Assembly: GCA_033239005.1 (NCBI GenBank)
Contig: BSQZ01000011.1
Location: forward strand, 8,497,001-8,561,000
Length of the DNA: 64,000 nucleotides
Origin: Lamellibrachia satsuma
Lineage: Eukaryota > Annelida > Polychaeta > Sabellida > Siboglinidae
Reading direction: 5' to 3'
The notes beneath the pieces are model-generated. The model made no database searches and was not told the DNA's origin. It was given only the letters and a program-made list of their open reading frames with translations. Positions 1 to 11,100 of the stretch are shown piece by piece; position 1 is the first letter of the stretch, and each line of letters begins with the position of its first letter. The translations under genes were made by a program, and so were the position numbers.

Positions 1-920
1 ACAGACAGACAGACAGACAGACAAAATCGTTTATTTATCCATTTGTACATAGTATTACAGTAACTGTAATTCCTATTAATTAATATATTTAGTACAACGT
101 GGATTTGGGAGACTCCTATTAAGACTAAAGAAGTCGCTCTCATAGGAGCCACCTTGGTACGTTTTCATTGAATTTATTGTATATTTCCGCTTGTGTAGAT
201 TAACGTTAACACGTACAGCTAGATTAATTATTTGTTATTGACCATGCGTGCAAGTGTAGCAGTTAACTTCGGTGCATATGCATACATAGCTTTTTATAAT
301 AATTTTTTTAGCATAAGATATATATCCCTGTAAGCTGTGTGTGGTCACCTTATCTTTTAATATGTCTGGAGTATTGTTGATGATATGTGGTAAATTATAT
401 TTCAGACACTTTTTTGCAAATTCGTGTTGTGTTCTAAATGTGTGTATTTTGTTGTGTTTACGCGTGAAATGATTATGTATGTGTGTATTCTGGTTTATCG
501 GCCAGCTTTGTAAGTATGCTGGTAATTGTTTGTGTATGAATTTATAATAAAATCGTAGTATCTGTACTTTAAGTAAGTCTTCAACCTTTAGAACAGAGAG
601 GCTTTTAAATAATGGTTCCGTATGTGAGTTATATTTGGTTACAGATATTATTCTAATTGCTTTCTTCTGTAATTTTATTATCCTATTACACTGATAGCCC
701 CAAATCATTAGGCAGTAATTTATGTGGGGTAATATTAATGAATTATACAGTATAATTCTGATACTTTTTGGTAAGACATGCTTCAATTTGTTTATAATTC
801 CGATTGTCCTAGAACACTTATTTGCTATTTTCTCAATGTGTTTATTCCAATTTAAATGTGTGTCTAATATTAAACCTAAGAAGTTGAAATGTTGGACTCT
901 TTCAATGTTTACACCATCTA
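1..920 (-). mobile_element. LINE 3' end: reverse-transcriptase C-terminal fragment and 3' tail
   Basis: Read on the minus strand, an open frame from about 920 to 235 encodes the C-terminal part of a CR1/jockey-type non-LTR retrotransposon polyprotein. It contains FNFLGLILDTHLNWNKHI, then ILYNSLILPHINYCLMIWG, then KLQKKAIRIIS and YNSHTEPLFKSLSVLK, the usual order after the RT catalytic core. A non-coding stretch follows and ends in (ACAG)n at positions 1-20, as expected for LINE 3' ends with short simple-repeat tails. The 5' part is missing, so this is a 5'-truncated copy, and the window edge cuts the tail. The clade is inferred from motif style only. Confidence 0.8.
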
Positions 921-1182
921 TTCATGATACATGTATCTATTGACATCATTTGTGTTGTCATTAGCAACAGGAAGTGAGGCTCAATTTTAGAGAGAGAAAA
1001 AAATACAACACTTACAGTGCTGACATTTGGCTTATGAACATATTCATACATATGGAAGAAATTGCAAGTTGGCATATGTCACTGTCACTGTCATACCTCC
1101 TGAGGGTTTTCAATAAGGTTGCCCTTGTTTGCAGGAACAAAAATGTGATTTGTGGCTACCTTTGTGAAGTCCATCTGTTGTC

Positions 1183-4100
1183 ATGGTGAAAACAGGCACC
1201 GACTTCCAGGCCACAGACTTTGAGTCCATTGAGAATGTCATCAGACTGTCACCTCGAGACCCACTCAAAGGATTTGGCGGTAGGGACGTGCCATGGATAT
1301 GCCCTGCTGGGCTCAGTTACACAAAATCAAATAAATAACGTTTAATTTTTCAATTCAGTTACACTTACCAAAATGTTTAAATTTTAGAAGTGTAATTATA
1401 ATTACACCATTTCAATTGCAGATATATTATGCAGAACCAAGTATATTTACCATTTGTTAAAGCGAAACAAAAGTCATGGTTTTGGGGCTATGCACCTAAA
1501 AGAGATAATAAAAACTAAATATTAAAATCAAGAATATCACGACAGTGGTTTACTCAGAATGTGTTCTAAAAGTGGGAGATTCTTGTAATTTCTCTGAATG
1601 ACTGATGGCTGACATGTTAACGACCAATAAGCCCATGTGCAGTTCTATGAAACCTGGGTAACCTTGACTACAAGTTACAAGCGACGTATTGAGGGAGGCC
1701 GTTATACACATAACCAGCGCACAGTCTCAAACAAACATGTTATTTTGCCAGAAATAGAACTGGTTTAGTAAAACCAAATACCAAAATATGTTACGTAAGT
1801 TGAGTTTGGATGCAAATAGCATTGCCATATCATATAGAAAAATATAGGAGTAGATGTTTACAGATATATTTTCCTTTGTGACCGAATATTGCCAGAATAT
1901 TGCACTCGTGATGTGTGTGTATCTAACAGTATGGCATGGCCCATGAAATTAAGATGTGTGTTCAACAAGGTTTAGTAAACTAGTGACATGATATTCTTAA
2001 TTGTAGTTACAAATGGCTCTTACAGGTGCATTAGCTGAAGATGATGACTTGTTTTGCTTTTATTACATGGTATGTGTGTTGCTGAATTTTTTTATTTTGT
2101 AAATGATTGATAAACAAATATAATGGACTTGGTGATGCTTGTACATTCGGAGGCATTCTGTAATTGATTGAAATTGAAGTAATTGTTGCAATATATTTCA
2201 GTTACAGCATAATTTCAAAACCATAATCAGTTACAAAATGTTTGCTCTAATCAGTTACAATTACAAAATGTATGTGACTGGACCCATCCCTTTTGTAACG
2301 TTGTCATTTGATCGGCGAGAGGATTGAAGTCGCGCCCATGATTGACAGTGACTCGCACAGTGTTTGCGATTTTGGATATCCACTATTTTGATCCTTATCA
2401 GATCTGACGACTGAAGTAAATTCTTTCGATGAGTTGAAAAAAAATAGGCATTTTGTTATTAAATAGACTGTGCACATTACTTAACCTAGTCACACACTAC
2501 ACATTTGGACATAAATGAACCGGATTTGCGATGGGCTGAACCATTTGAGGAAGCCACTTTAAGCCGCTTCTTCGATGTAATTCCCGTCGTTCTGTATACG
2601 TAAACGTATTTGTCCATGGGAGCCAGATTTAATGTTATAGAAAATTAGGAAAGTTTAATGTAACCAACAGTGAAATCGACATGTATGAATAATATGCGTA
2701 CATCACATTTTTATAGAGGGCATTTTAACATCTTAGTAGGTATTTTACATGCTATTATTACATAATACAGGAGAACCTCTCAAAGCAGCCACCTTTCGAA
2801 ATCAGCTACCCCTTGCAAACGGCCATTGTATTACAGTCTGTTTTTCCCAGATCTGATCAGCCTCTGTAATTCGGCCACCCCTTTAATCAGACCACTTTAT
2901 CTCAGTCACTTGGGTGGCCGCTTTAGAGGAGTTCTACTGTAATTATTAATCACTGGATAATGAAATGCAAAGAATCACACATGCAAACTAGCCAACCCAC
3001 TCTGAACTAATGGCGCGTGCTTTCAGAGATGTGGTACCAGGTGTTCTTGTGGGCTCTCTTCTCCTCATTCCTGGTTCACATCGTCGCAGCGGCCATTGCC
3101 TGTGGCCACCTGCGCAAACACCGACTCGGCCGTTTCATCCCCATACTCATCATTGTCATGGGCATCCTGTCTCCCATCACAGGAGGTGTATGCACAAGTA
3201 AGTCTCGCTCGGGAATCTGGATGTGTCAGCTGTGTCTGTTAGATGGCGCCACGTGCACTGTTGTTTCCCCGTAGTCCGCCAGGTGGAGCCATATTGGGAA
3301 TAACATATTTGCCTCAAATAGAGACATAGATAGAGAGGGTAACTGGGTGTTGCAGGCAGGCAGCTTTCTCTCAGAACAAATACAATGGTAGAAATAAAGA
3401 CTATTTTTCCATGACAGATGATTGGAATGGTTCTGACGTGGGTCCATGAATCTTTTAATATCACATCAACGTTGCAAGTTTATAGCATGACATTGTAACA
3501 TGTTCGAAACATTTAACACAGAACACTGCTTGGGAGTGATTCAGCCGACTGTAATATTTAAGCAAACATACCACAGTCATTGGTTTTTGTTGCAGAATAT
3601 TGCTAAAATGCAGAAAATGCAAAAGAGAACATTATTCATCTTACAAGTTTTAATTTTAAACAGTGTGTTCATTCATGTAGAAGATAAATGATACAAAATA
3701 AATTATATTGTCTTTGTCCAAGTGTGCTGATGCACTAATGGTCAAGAATAATACTCATGAACAGTTTGTTTGCTTTCCTCCTTTTCCCTTGACCGGGGTG
3801 ATTTAACAAGATTTAACAAGATTGCCATGATGCCATCCCAAACAACAAGTTCCAGATGGCAAAGTGGACAAGGAAGCCATTGGCTTATCGAGAGTCCAAC
3901 AATTTTCTCATCTATGTGTAGCCCACCCTTATCAGATATCTGTCAATTCTATTTTTAAACATATTCACACTACTAGCATTTACACAATCATTTGGCAGTT
4001 TCTTCCATTAATTTATCACCCTCTGTGAGAAAGAGTACTTTCTCATGTCCAACCTACACTGCTCCTTAACTAATGCTGCTTTGTGTCCTCTGGTTCTACT

Positions 4101-4566
4101 GCCTTCTTTAAGTTTGAAGAACATATTCCTATCAACATCCTCATAACCGTTCACTATTTTAAATACTTCTGTTTGGTCTCCTCTTAGTCTCCTGGGCTCT
4201 AGGGTTGTCAAAGCACATTGTAATAAGCGACTTTCATAACTAAGGCCTCTCAATTCTGGAATCATTTTGGTTGCTGGCACAGATATTGGTCGTCAATTTT
4301 TGTTTCCCCTTCTTCTTCGTAACTAGTCCAGTATTCTTTTATAACTGTGCAACAAACTGTTTGTGCAGTTTATCAGATGTTTTCAGAATACAAACTTTTC
4401 ACGTCACTGCTGAAATACTAAATACTCCGTTGTAGGTGCAGCTATAGCCGGAGTGTACCGAGCGTCTGGGTTTGAGATGGCACCACTGTACGCCCTAGTG
4501 TGGGGCGTTGGACAGACAATCGGGGTGATCTTTATTTCATTCACACGGATACTCGCTACGCTATAG
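1183..4566 (+). CDS. TMEM170: TMEM170 family transmembrane protein (TMEM170A/B-like), 3 exons
   Basis: Exons 1183-1279, 3027-3197 and 4436-4566 (stop TAG) give 132 aa. Every junction is phase 1 and GT-AG; the exon 2 donor is gtaagt. Residues 33-132 match the family closely: MWYQVFLWALFSS opens the first membrane segment (about 36-58), followed by a basic RKHRLGRF loop, a second segment (about 69-88) ending SPITGGVCTSAAIAGVYRAS, and a third (about 107-124) ending in the family signature SFTRILATL. The first 32 residues come from a separate exon chosen because it has a good ATG, is open, and ends in the G needed to make the Glu codon before MWY; that exon is less certain than the others. Human TMEM170A is an ER/nuclear-envelope protein implicated in ER sheet shape and nuclear pore assembly. 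The assignment to A or B is not resolved. Introns carry MITEs and a CR1 relic. Confidence 0.9.
1459..2060. mobile_element. MITE, TTAA-type family, copy 1
   Basis: A roughly 600-bp element in TMEM170 intron 1 with short inverted ends (aaagcgaaacaaaagtcat at the left, and a reverse complement beginning aaagcaaaacaagtcat at the right). It is homologous along most of its length, in opposite orientation, to 6081-6680. The left flank is TTAA; the right flank is degraded. No coding capacity is visible. Confidence 0.6.
2285..2555. repeat. Dispersed repeat shared with 40030-40195
   Basis: The stretch starting at a TTGTCAT-TGATCGGCGAGAGG block and continuing through GCGCCCATGATTGACAGTGACT, the cacacattctagacataaatgaac-type block and a GATGGGCT block recurs at 40030-40195 in the same order with a shorter middle. 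This marks a dispersed, non-coding repeat family. No termini could be defined. Confidence 0.5.
2768..2939. mobile_element. Short pogo/Tc1-like MITE with TA target duplication
   Basis: A 172-bp element flanked on both sides by TA. The left end reads CAGGAGAACCTCTCAAAGC and the reverse complement of the right end reads CAGTAGAACTCCTCTAAAGC, followed in both by a gcggccacc-type block. The CAGTRGAAC start and TA flanks are typical of the pogo/Tigger branch of Tc1-mariner elements. There is no ORF, so it is non-autonomous. It lies in TMEM170 intron 1. Confidence 0.6.
3781..4285 (-). mobile_element. CR1-type LINE relic (RT C-terminus and 3' end) in TMEM170 intron 2
   Basis: The minus strand encodes KMIPELRGLSYESRLLQCAL, then TTLEPRRLRGDQTEVFKIVN, then CRLDMRKYSFSQRVINEWN-type sequence and a terminal VNMFKNRIDRYL-type motif. 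This is the standard end of CR1-like reverse-transcriptase ORFs. The 3' untranslated part (about 3781-3955) is shared with 58672-58840 and, in the other orientation, with 37490-37790. Confidence 0.8.
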
Positions 4567-5468
4567 CACACGCCACACACTAGGCTAAGATTATTTTACA
4601 TCAGTTAGCCCAGTGCAGCCGTGTGATGGGTATTGGCTGTTGCAGCGTGTAGGCTCTCACAGTGGTCGAGCATCAGAAACCACAGATGTCATGAATTCAG
4701 CCATCCGTGACTGTTCAACACTTCCAACAATGCACGACGAATTAGTCTAGAGAAGCAGCACGGCAGCAGGACGTGGAAATACATTGAAATTCTATCTCTA
4801 ATATCTATGACCCTGGAAGAGAGGACATTTACAAAAAACCTCAAGTGGAACAGAAATGAGAAGCAATCCTTGTAACGTAATTTACGATAGTAATTGCTGG
4901 AGGAACATGCAAACTGATAATGTAGCTAATGAAAACGACCCATCACAGTGGTTTTTCATATTTCGCATGTCAGAATCAGCTATTTTATATAATTGTTTTG
5001 CTTGAAATGTTTTCAAAGGCAGTTCAGTATTCTTCAACATGCAAAAAACAACCTGCAAAATCCTGGAATTTCAAAGAATGTCCACTGAAGATATCTATTT
5101 CATAAAATGTTATCCTATTAGTAAATGCTGCATCTTTGCATGCTGATCTCCCACTGATCCCCCGTTGTGACATATATTTAATGCAGAGCTGTGTAAATCA
5201 AGACCATTTTGCTTAGTTCCTCTACTAATATTTGCACCTATGATCACTTGTTATTTGACATCACACCGGGTCAATGCCGTGTTTGTGGCACCATTTATGT
5301 ATGCGGACTCATCACCATAAATTCAGAGATTAAGAAACGATCCTCACATGTCGATTGGGGCCTCGTGATGATATAATTACCTCTGAATACCTCAGACGTC
5401 ACATTTCAGCAGAGAGACACCTTCCCTGTGGTGGGAAAATGAAAGGGTTCGTCTAATGCTTGACAGAC

Positions 5469-5474
5469 AATAAA
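5469..5474 (+). terminator. Possible TMEM170 polyadenylation signal
   Basis: AATAAA about 0.9 kb after the TMEM170 stop, followed by GT-rich sequence. It is the first canonical hexamer found downstream; no transcript evidence is available. Confidence 0.3.
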
Positions 5475-6080
5475 TTGCCCGATTGGTTGGGCAACACAGT
5501 GCCGCGCAGTGTTGCAGTGCAAGAATCAGTCATGTATGTAAATACCCTTGTGAGACCGATTAGCGAGGCCAATTTATGACTACAGTTGTGGAGTTGGGGC
5601 TGGTCCAGATATGATAAACAATTGGTGACAATTTTGAAGTAGTGGTCAGTCAGTGACCGACAGCAGGTGCACCTGTCATCGAAGCTACGATTGGCAGTGG
5701 CACAGATCCAGGTCACATTGTCTAGACGCATCACTATTCTAAATGCACATAATTTAGCTCCGCATTGTCATGCGATATGGTGTACCCTGACCAGTTCAGG
5801 CACAAATCGCCCAAGTAAACTGGCCTATGAACTAGTATTATGGCAGTGTTTTTTGTTTTGCACCATTGTCAAACTTGTTCTGTGATGTTTGTTATGGGGA
5901 GAACTAATGTTGTACAGTTATTTGTTATGTAGGTGTGTAAAGTGGACTAGGACACCATAGCAGATATCAAAATGACCATGACTCAGTGACAGCATTTAGA
6001 ACAGGAGATGATCTTGAAAATGTGTGCATACATGGTTAGTTATGGTGTAAATCTCAGTGGCCAAACTTGTACATAACAAC

Positions 6081-6680
6081 TTAAAGGGAAACAGAAGTCA
6101 TGGTTTTCGGCCCATGCACCTCTAAGAGTTATTAAATCATAACCATTTGTAACTACAGTTAAGAATATCATGCCAGTGGTTTACTAAGAAAACCTTGTTG
6201 AACACATAGCAGCATCTTAATTCCGTGGGCTGCACCATACTGTTAGAATAAGTGTCATAGTCTGGCAATATGAAAATATATTTGTACACACATATTCTTA
6301 TACTTGCCACTAGGATATGGCTCTGCTGTTTGCATCCACACTCAACTTATGTAACATAGTTTACTAAACTAGTCCTCTTTTTGTTAAAACAGAATGTTTG
6401 TGTGGGACTTTTGCATTGTTTCTGTGTATGCCGGCCTCCCTTAATACATCACATGAAGCCTAGGTTACCCCGATTTCATAGAACTGCGCATGTGCGTATT
6501 GCTCACACTGGTTAACATGTCAGCCCTCAGTCAACCGGAGAAATGACCGGAATCTCCAACTTTTAGAACACATTCTGACTAAACCACTGGCGTGATATTC
6601 TTGGGTTTAGTTGCACACGATTAGTTTTTAGTATCTCTTTTAGGCGTATTGCCCCAAAATCATGACTTGTTTTGCTTTAA
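6081..6680. mobile_element. MITE, TTAA-type family, copy 2
   Basis: Inverted relative to copy 1 at 1459-2060. It is flanked by TTAA on both sides (6081-6084 and 6677-6680), the target duplication used by piggyBac-like elements. The ends are AGGGAAACAGAAGTCATGG and, read inwards from the right, AGCAAAACAAGTCATGA. No transposase ORF is present. The superfamily assignment rests only on TTAA. Confidence 0.6.
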
Positions 6681-7586
6681 TTTTGTCAGTTATATATCTG
6701 TGGGTAATGGTTTGTATGTTAGCATGGAGCATTGCACCACTCTAGTATATTAAGGTTACTAGCTTATATGGCATATCATTCAAAGATTAATTCACACAAC
6801 TAATGCTACAAATCAACATTTGCTTAAAACTTGTGCAGGTGTACAGTGAATGTTTTTTCCACGTCACCTGGCTGTTTTTGTACCAGAATGAATTGCAATA
6901 ATTTATATATCACATTTACACACAGACATATTTTATTAATTTGTATTTAAATGTGTTGTGTACAAATGCATGTATTGTATAACAGTAAATCAAATAAATT
7001 GTTTCAACAATTGCTGGGTGTTAATGCAATTATTGCTGCTTTATTTATTCTCATGCATGTTGTGTCACACCTACTAGAAAGCATGCCATGTTCATCTCAA
7101 ATACCACTGTGTTTGAAGCAAAATGTGGGAGATTTAGAAAGTATGGATTATAAATCCTTACTTCAATGTTCAGTGTATAGGAGCTTTTGAGACGGTGCCA
7201 GTTGATTTTTATGCTTCTTGAAAACACATTTTGGAACTGGGATTTGTCAGTATATCTGGAACTACAAGATATATCCATAATGTCAATCTGTCAAGATTCT
7301 TGGGCATAGCACCATGCTGGATTAGAAAAGGGCAATCAATGAATCCACATGCATGTGTGTACATGTTTGTAAACACAGAGCTGCACCACAAAGCTGGACT
7401 GCCAAGTAAACATGCAATCGCGGGTAATAAAACCACACTGTTGAAGATATGCATATATCTTTAATCAATATTAGCTATGCAGATCAGTTAATACCAGGGA
7501 TTGAATATTAATTACTAGTGTGATGTTGCGTGTTGATTGCATCTAATCCAATAACTACAATCACAAACTGTAACTAACACCAATGT

Positions 7587-7592
7587 TTTATT
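7587..7592 (-). terminator. Likely HSBP1 polyadenylation signal
   Basis: AATAAA on the minus strand about 560 bp after the HSBP1 stop codon. Confidence 0.4.
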
Positions 7593-8149
7593 CCAACAAA
7601 CCAATAAATTACCCACAAACAAATGACTTTTGTTAGAAATTTACTACCAACAGAGGCACGTTATGCACAGAAGTTGCGTTAATACATAGTTGCATTGCTA
7701 TATCACTCTTGGCTTGCAATAAGGTGATATTAATTAATTAATTAATTCCAGTGAAGACCGATGACAAGAACATGCATAGTGTGCGTCTGTGCTATTGTTG
7801 TGACTGGTCTGACATATTGGTCCAACGTGAAACATGGCTGCTACCGCGTGCAACAACGACAGATACCAAACACACTGAATAAAAGATTACAAAAACGAAA
7901 ACTAGTTGTGCGGTACAATTACAAAACACGGAATATCAAACCACCTGTCAAGAATGACACCTGCTGATAGCTGCAGGAAGGCACTGCTTTCTGTCAGACC
8001 ATGTTAGATTACGTCACACTCGAGCGTACTCAGGCCCGTTGCTGGGCAACATCACATTGAGAGTCATACAAACAGCTACTTTAGCCTGGCAGGGTGTACA
8101 TAACCATGGTACGTAGTGTCACGCTGCCACTGTCTCTACGGCAACTCGG

Positions 8150-11100
8150 CTACTTGTCATCGACGCCAGCCTGCGTCATCAGATCAGCGATATTCTTCTC
8201 CAGGTCATCAATACGGTTGCCCATGTCATCTAGTAAGGACGGTTAAGGTGATCTCGTGAAGCAGCAGTGATCATCAATATGCCAAAAAATATGTTGGGGT
8301 ATGTCAACCTAATCTAACCCAAGTGACCCCATAAACAATTTCCAAACAAAAACATTATCTGCTAGTGTGACTTACAGTTATATATTGGAATTAAAAACGG
8401 AAGGGTGCACAAAATGCAGTATTGTAAAAACTGAAAAGAATGGTTTATTAAAGCAACGAAGAAATTACATGCAATTAAACTTAAATTTGTGAACTGACAG
8501 CAGAACTGTGAAGATCCTTAGTTACAATTACATGCACAAGAACATAATATATAATCCATGATAATGTTATGATTCTCTACAAATTACAGGTATCCTAATC
8601 AGAATGCCAAGTATTTAAATGTGACAATGGGAATTTGTTTAGAAGCGTACATAATTCAGTTACCGGGGTAACTCAATATATAGTAAAAGTGACCGACAAT
8701 TTTTTTAGAAATCGACTTAGTCAATTTAGAGTAACTGCTCCAAGATATGTAAACTTAATTGCATGGAATTAAATGTCATGAACGGTGACATACCTTTAGA
8801 AGACCATGGTATGGGGCATGAAAAAAATTGACATGATTATGGCTATATTAAAAAGTTATACAATATGCATCTGTGATAAACAATTACCATTGCAAAACTG
8901 AGACAAAGAGGCACGGTGCAATGTCCCTATAGATGCCACTGACGGTGAATTGTCCTGACGTATTTGAACACGTACACAGATGTATGTGCCAGTTGTCCAG
9001 ACAACCAGTGAAGATTATCAAGAAAATGTGTAGTGGCTCATTCCTATATGTGACCAATGCATACATGAGTCATAGCTGAAAACAAAACTACAGATGAAAC
9101 TGCCACATCTGGTAGTCGACCTCATAAACATGTCCATTGCTAGTATGTCTAACACAGCATCTAGAGAGTAACTATTCTGTCAGCATTACTTTGTGGTGCA
9201 AACACGTTGCAGATTCTTGTTACTGACAGCAAAAGGATATTCCTGTTGATGACTTGGTCCGACATGTTCTGGAACTTGTCCTGCATTTGCTGCATCAAGT
9301 CCTGGACCTGCAGCGACAAAGACATGCATGACTGACCACCATCATCCATCCCTTCCAAAAGTCATATGGTGGATTTCTTCGAACTAATACTTCATTGTCA
9401 ACATCAATATTTACCCCTTTATCTAAATGGCCAAAATCATAACATTATTGCTGCATTCCGGACCTCACAAAACATTTACAATTCATCTCCCATGCACCAA
9501 ACTTACAGTCACAGAGACGACAGGAAATATATATATGTTATATTAGAAATATACAATTCAAATATGGGGTCAAATACATTTGTATTTGAAAGTATTTTAA
9601 TATTTTGTTTAGTATTTGTATTAGTACTTAATGAAATGAAAGCATTTGTATTTAAATACTTCCCTAAAGTATTTGACATTTTCAAATTCTTTTCAAAATA
9701 CTTTGTGCATGGGCATCACAAAATAGCGAGTTAAATTTTTTTAACTTCTAGAGAGTAAAAAAATTATACTCTTCCATTTCTGACTGGCATCTTTTTCCAG
9801 CCAGGAACCCCTGATCTTAATGAGCTTAATTTAGACAGGCCCATATCAGGACACTTAACTGCAATTAGCAACAGCTGGTCTCAGTTGCATTGGCCTGTCT
9901 TTTGGTCATGGTTTTCATGGCCCAACTAACCAACCCAGCTAGCTGCTAAAAGTCTAACATTGTTTCAATGTTTGTGTGAGCTGATAAGACATGTGGACTG
10001 AAGGGAAGGTGGGGGCTTCATAAGCCAGATGTCTTCATCAACTAAACATAAAATGTGTTTGTTAGTTTTATTAGGGACAGGGCCAACAACTGCCAGTCTG
10101 AGTCCTCACCTTTATCCTGACCAGTGTCCATAAAAGGTCACATTCCCACTAATAGTACTAGTACTGGACTGATAGTCCAGCTACTGAGATCCAATCGCAG
10201 GCTATCCTGTTCTGCAATCTAGCTCCTCCCATATCCCAGTTGTGCCTTAACATTCTTTCAGTTCTGTAATAAAACTGACATTACTTATTATGTTGTGATC
10301 TCTCATTAATTCTCAGAAACAAACAAATTAATAAACAATACTTCTGACAAGATTTGTTATTGTGTGCTATATTGTAAAACAGTATTTGTCTTTAAATACA
10401 TTTCAAATTATTTGTCTTTAAATACATTTGCATTTCATAGTATCTGTAACTGTATTTGAACAACTCAAGAGAATTTGTATTTAAATACATTTCAGTTTAT
10501 TTAACAACATAGCTGATACAATCAACATTACATTTACACGTGTGTGAATTATGATACTAAACATATAGCTTTGCTATGTGATTTTTGCAACGAGGTGGAT
10601 ACCACGATTTCATCCTTAAAATTTGTTTGGGTTAAATTGCAGAATTCTTGCAGACATAATTAAGTGGCTATTTCGAAGAGACAGACTTGGCATCTAGAGT
10701 GAATATTGTGGGAGACATGGGCATGGGGATTACGTAGTGGATTCACACTTGGCATCTTTGAATGTGTCTGACACTGCACATAGCAGCTCCTTTCTACCGA
10801 ATGGCAATGCTCTACTATCTTTGGACAACGGCATTTACTGGAAGAAGGTGTACAGTGTACCTAATATAAAATTTACATATTTTAAGTGCTCATTCATTTA
10901 AGTATTTCATCAAAATCATGTGAAAAAGTTAAGACATTTATTATTTAAGCATCAGCTTATTTTCAATATATATATATAACATATGTACTTATCATGTTTG
11001 TAACTAGATAACTGAAATAACATCATGAGTTCGGGTCTGACATATCCACCTTGGTCATACACCAATGCATTGACTTTGTAAGAGCCATCTACTCTGGCTA

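Noticed and set aside
3010..3201. ATG-started 63-aa frame over TMEM170 exon 2
   Set aside because: Out of frame with the conserved TMEM170 protein.
9161..9240. Read-through C-terminus of HSBP1 exon 2 ([12 protein letters not shown] and on)
   Set aside because: It is the start of the U12-type intron; the conserved sequence resumes in exon 3.
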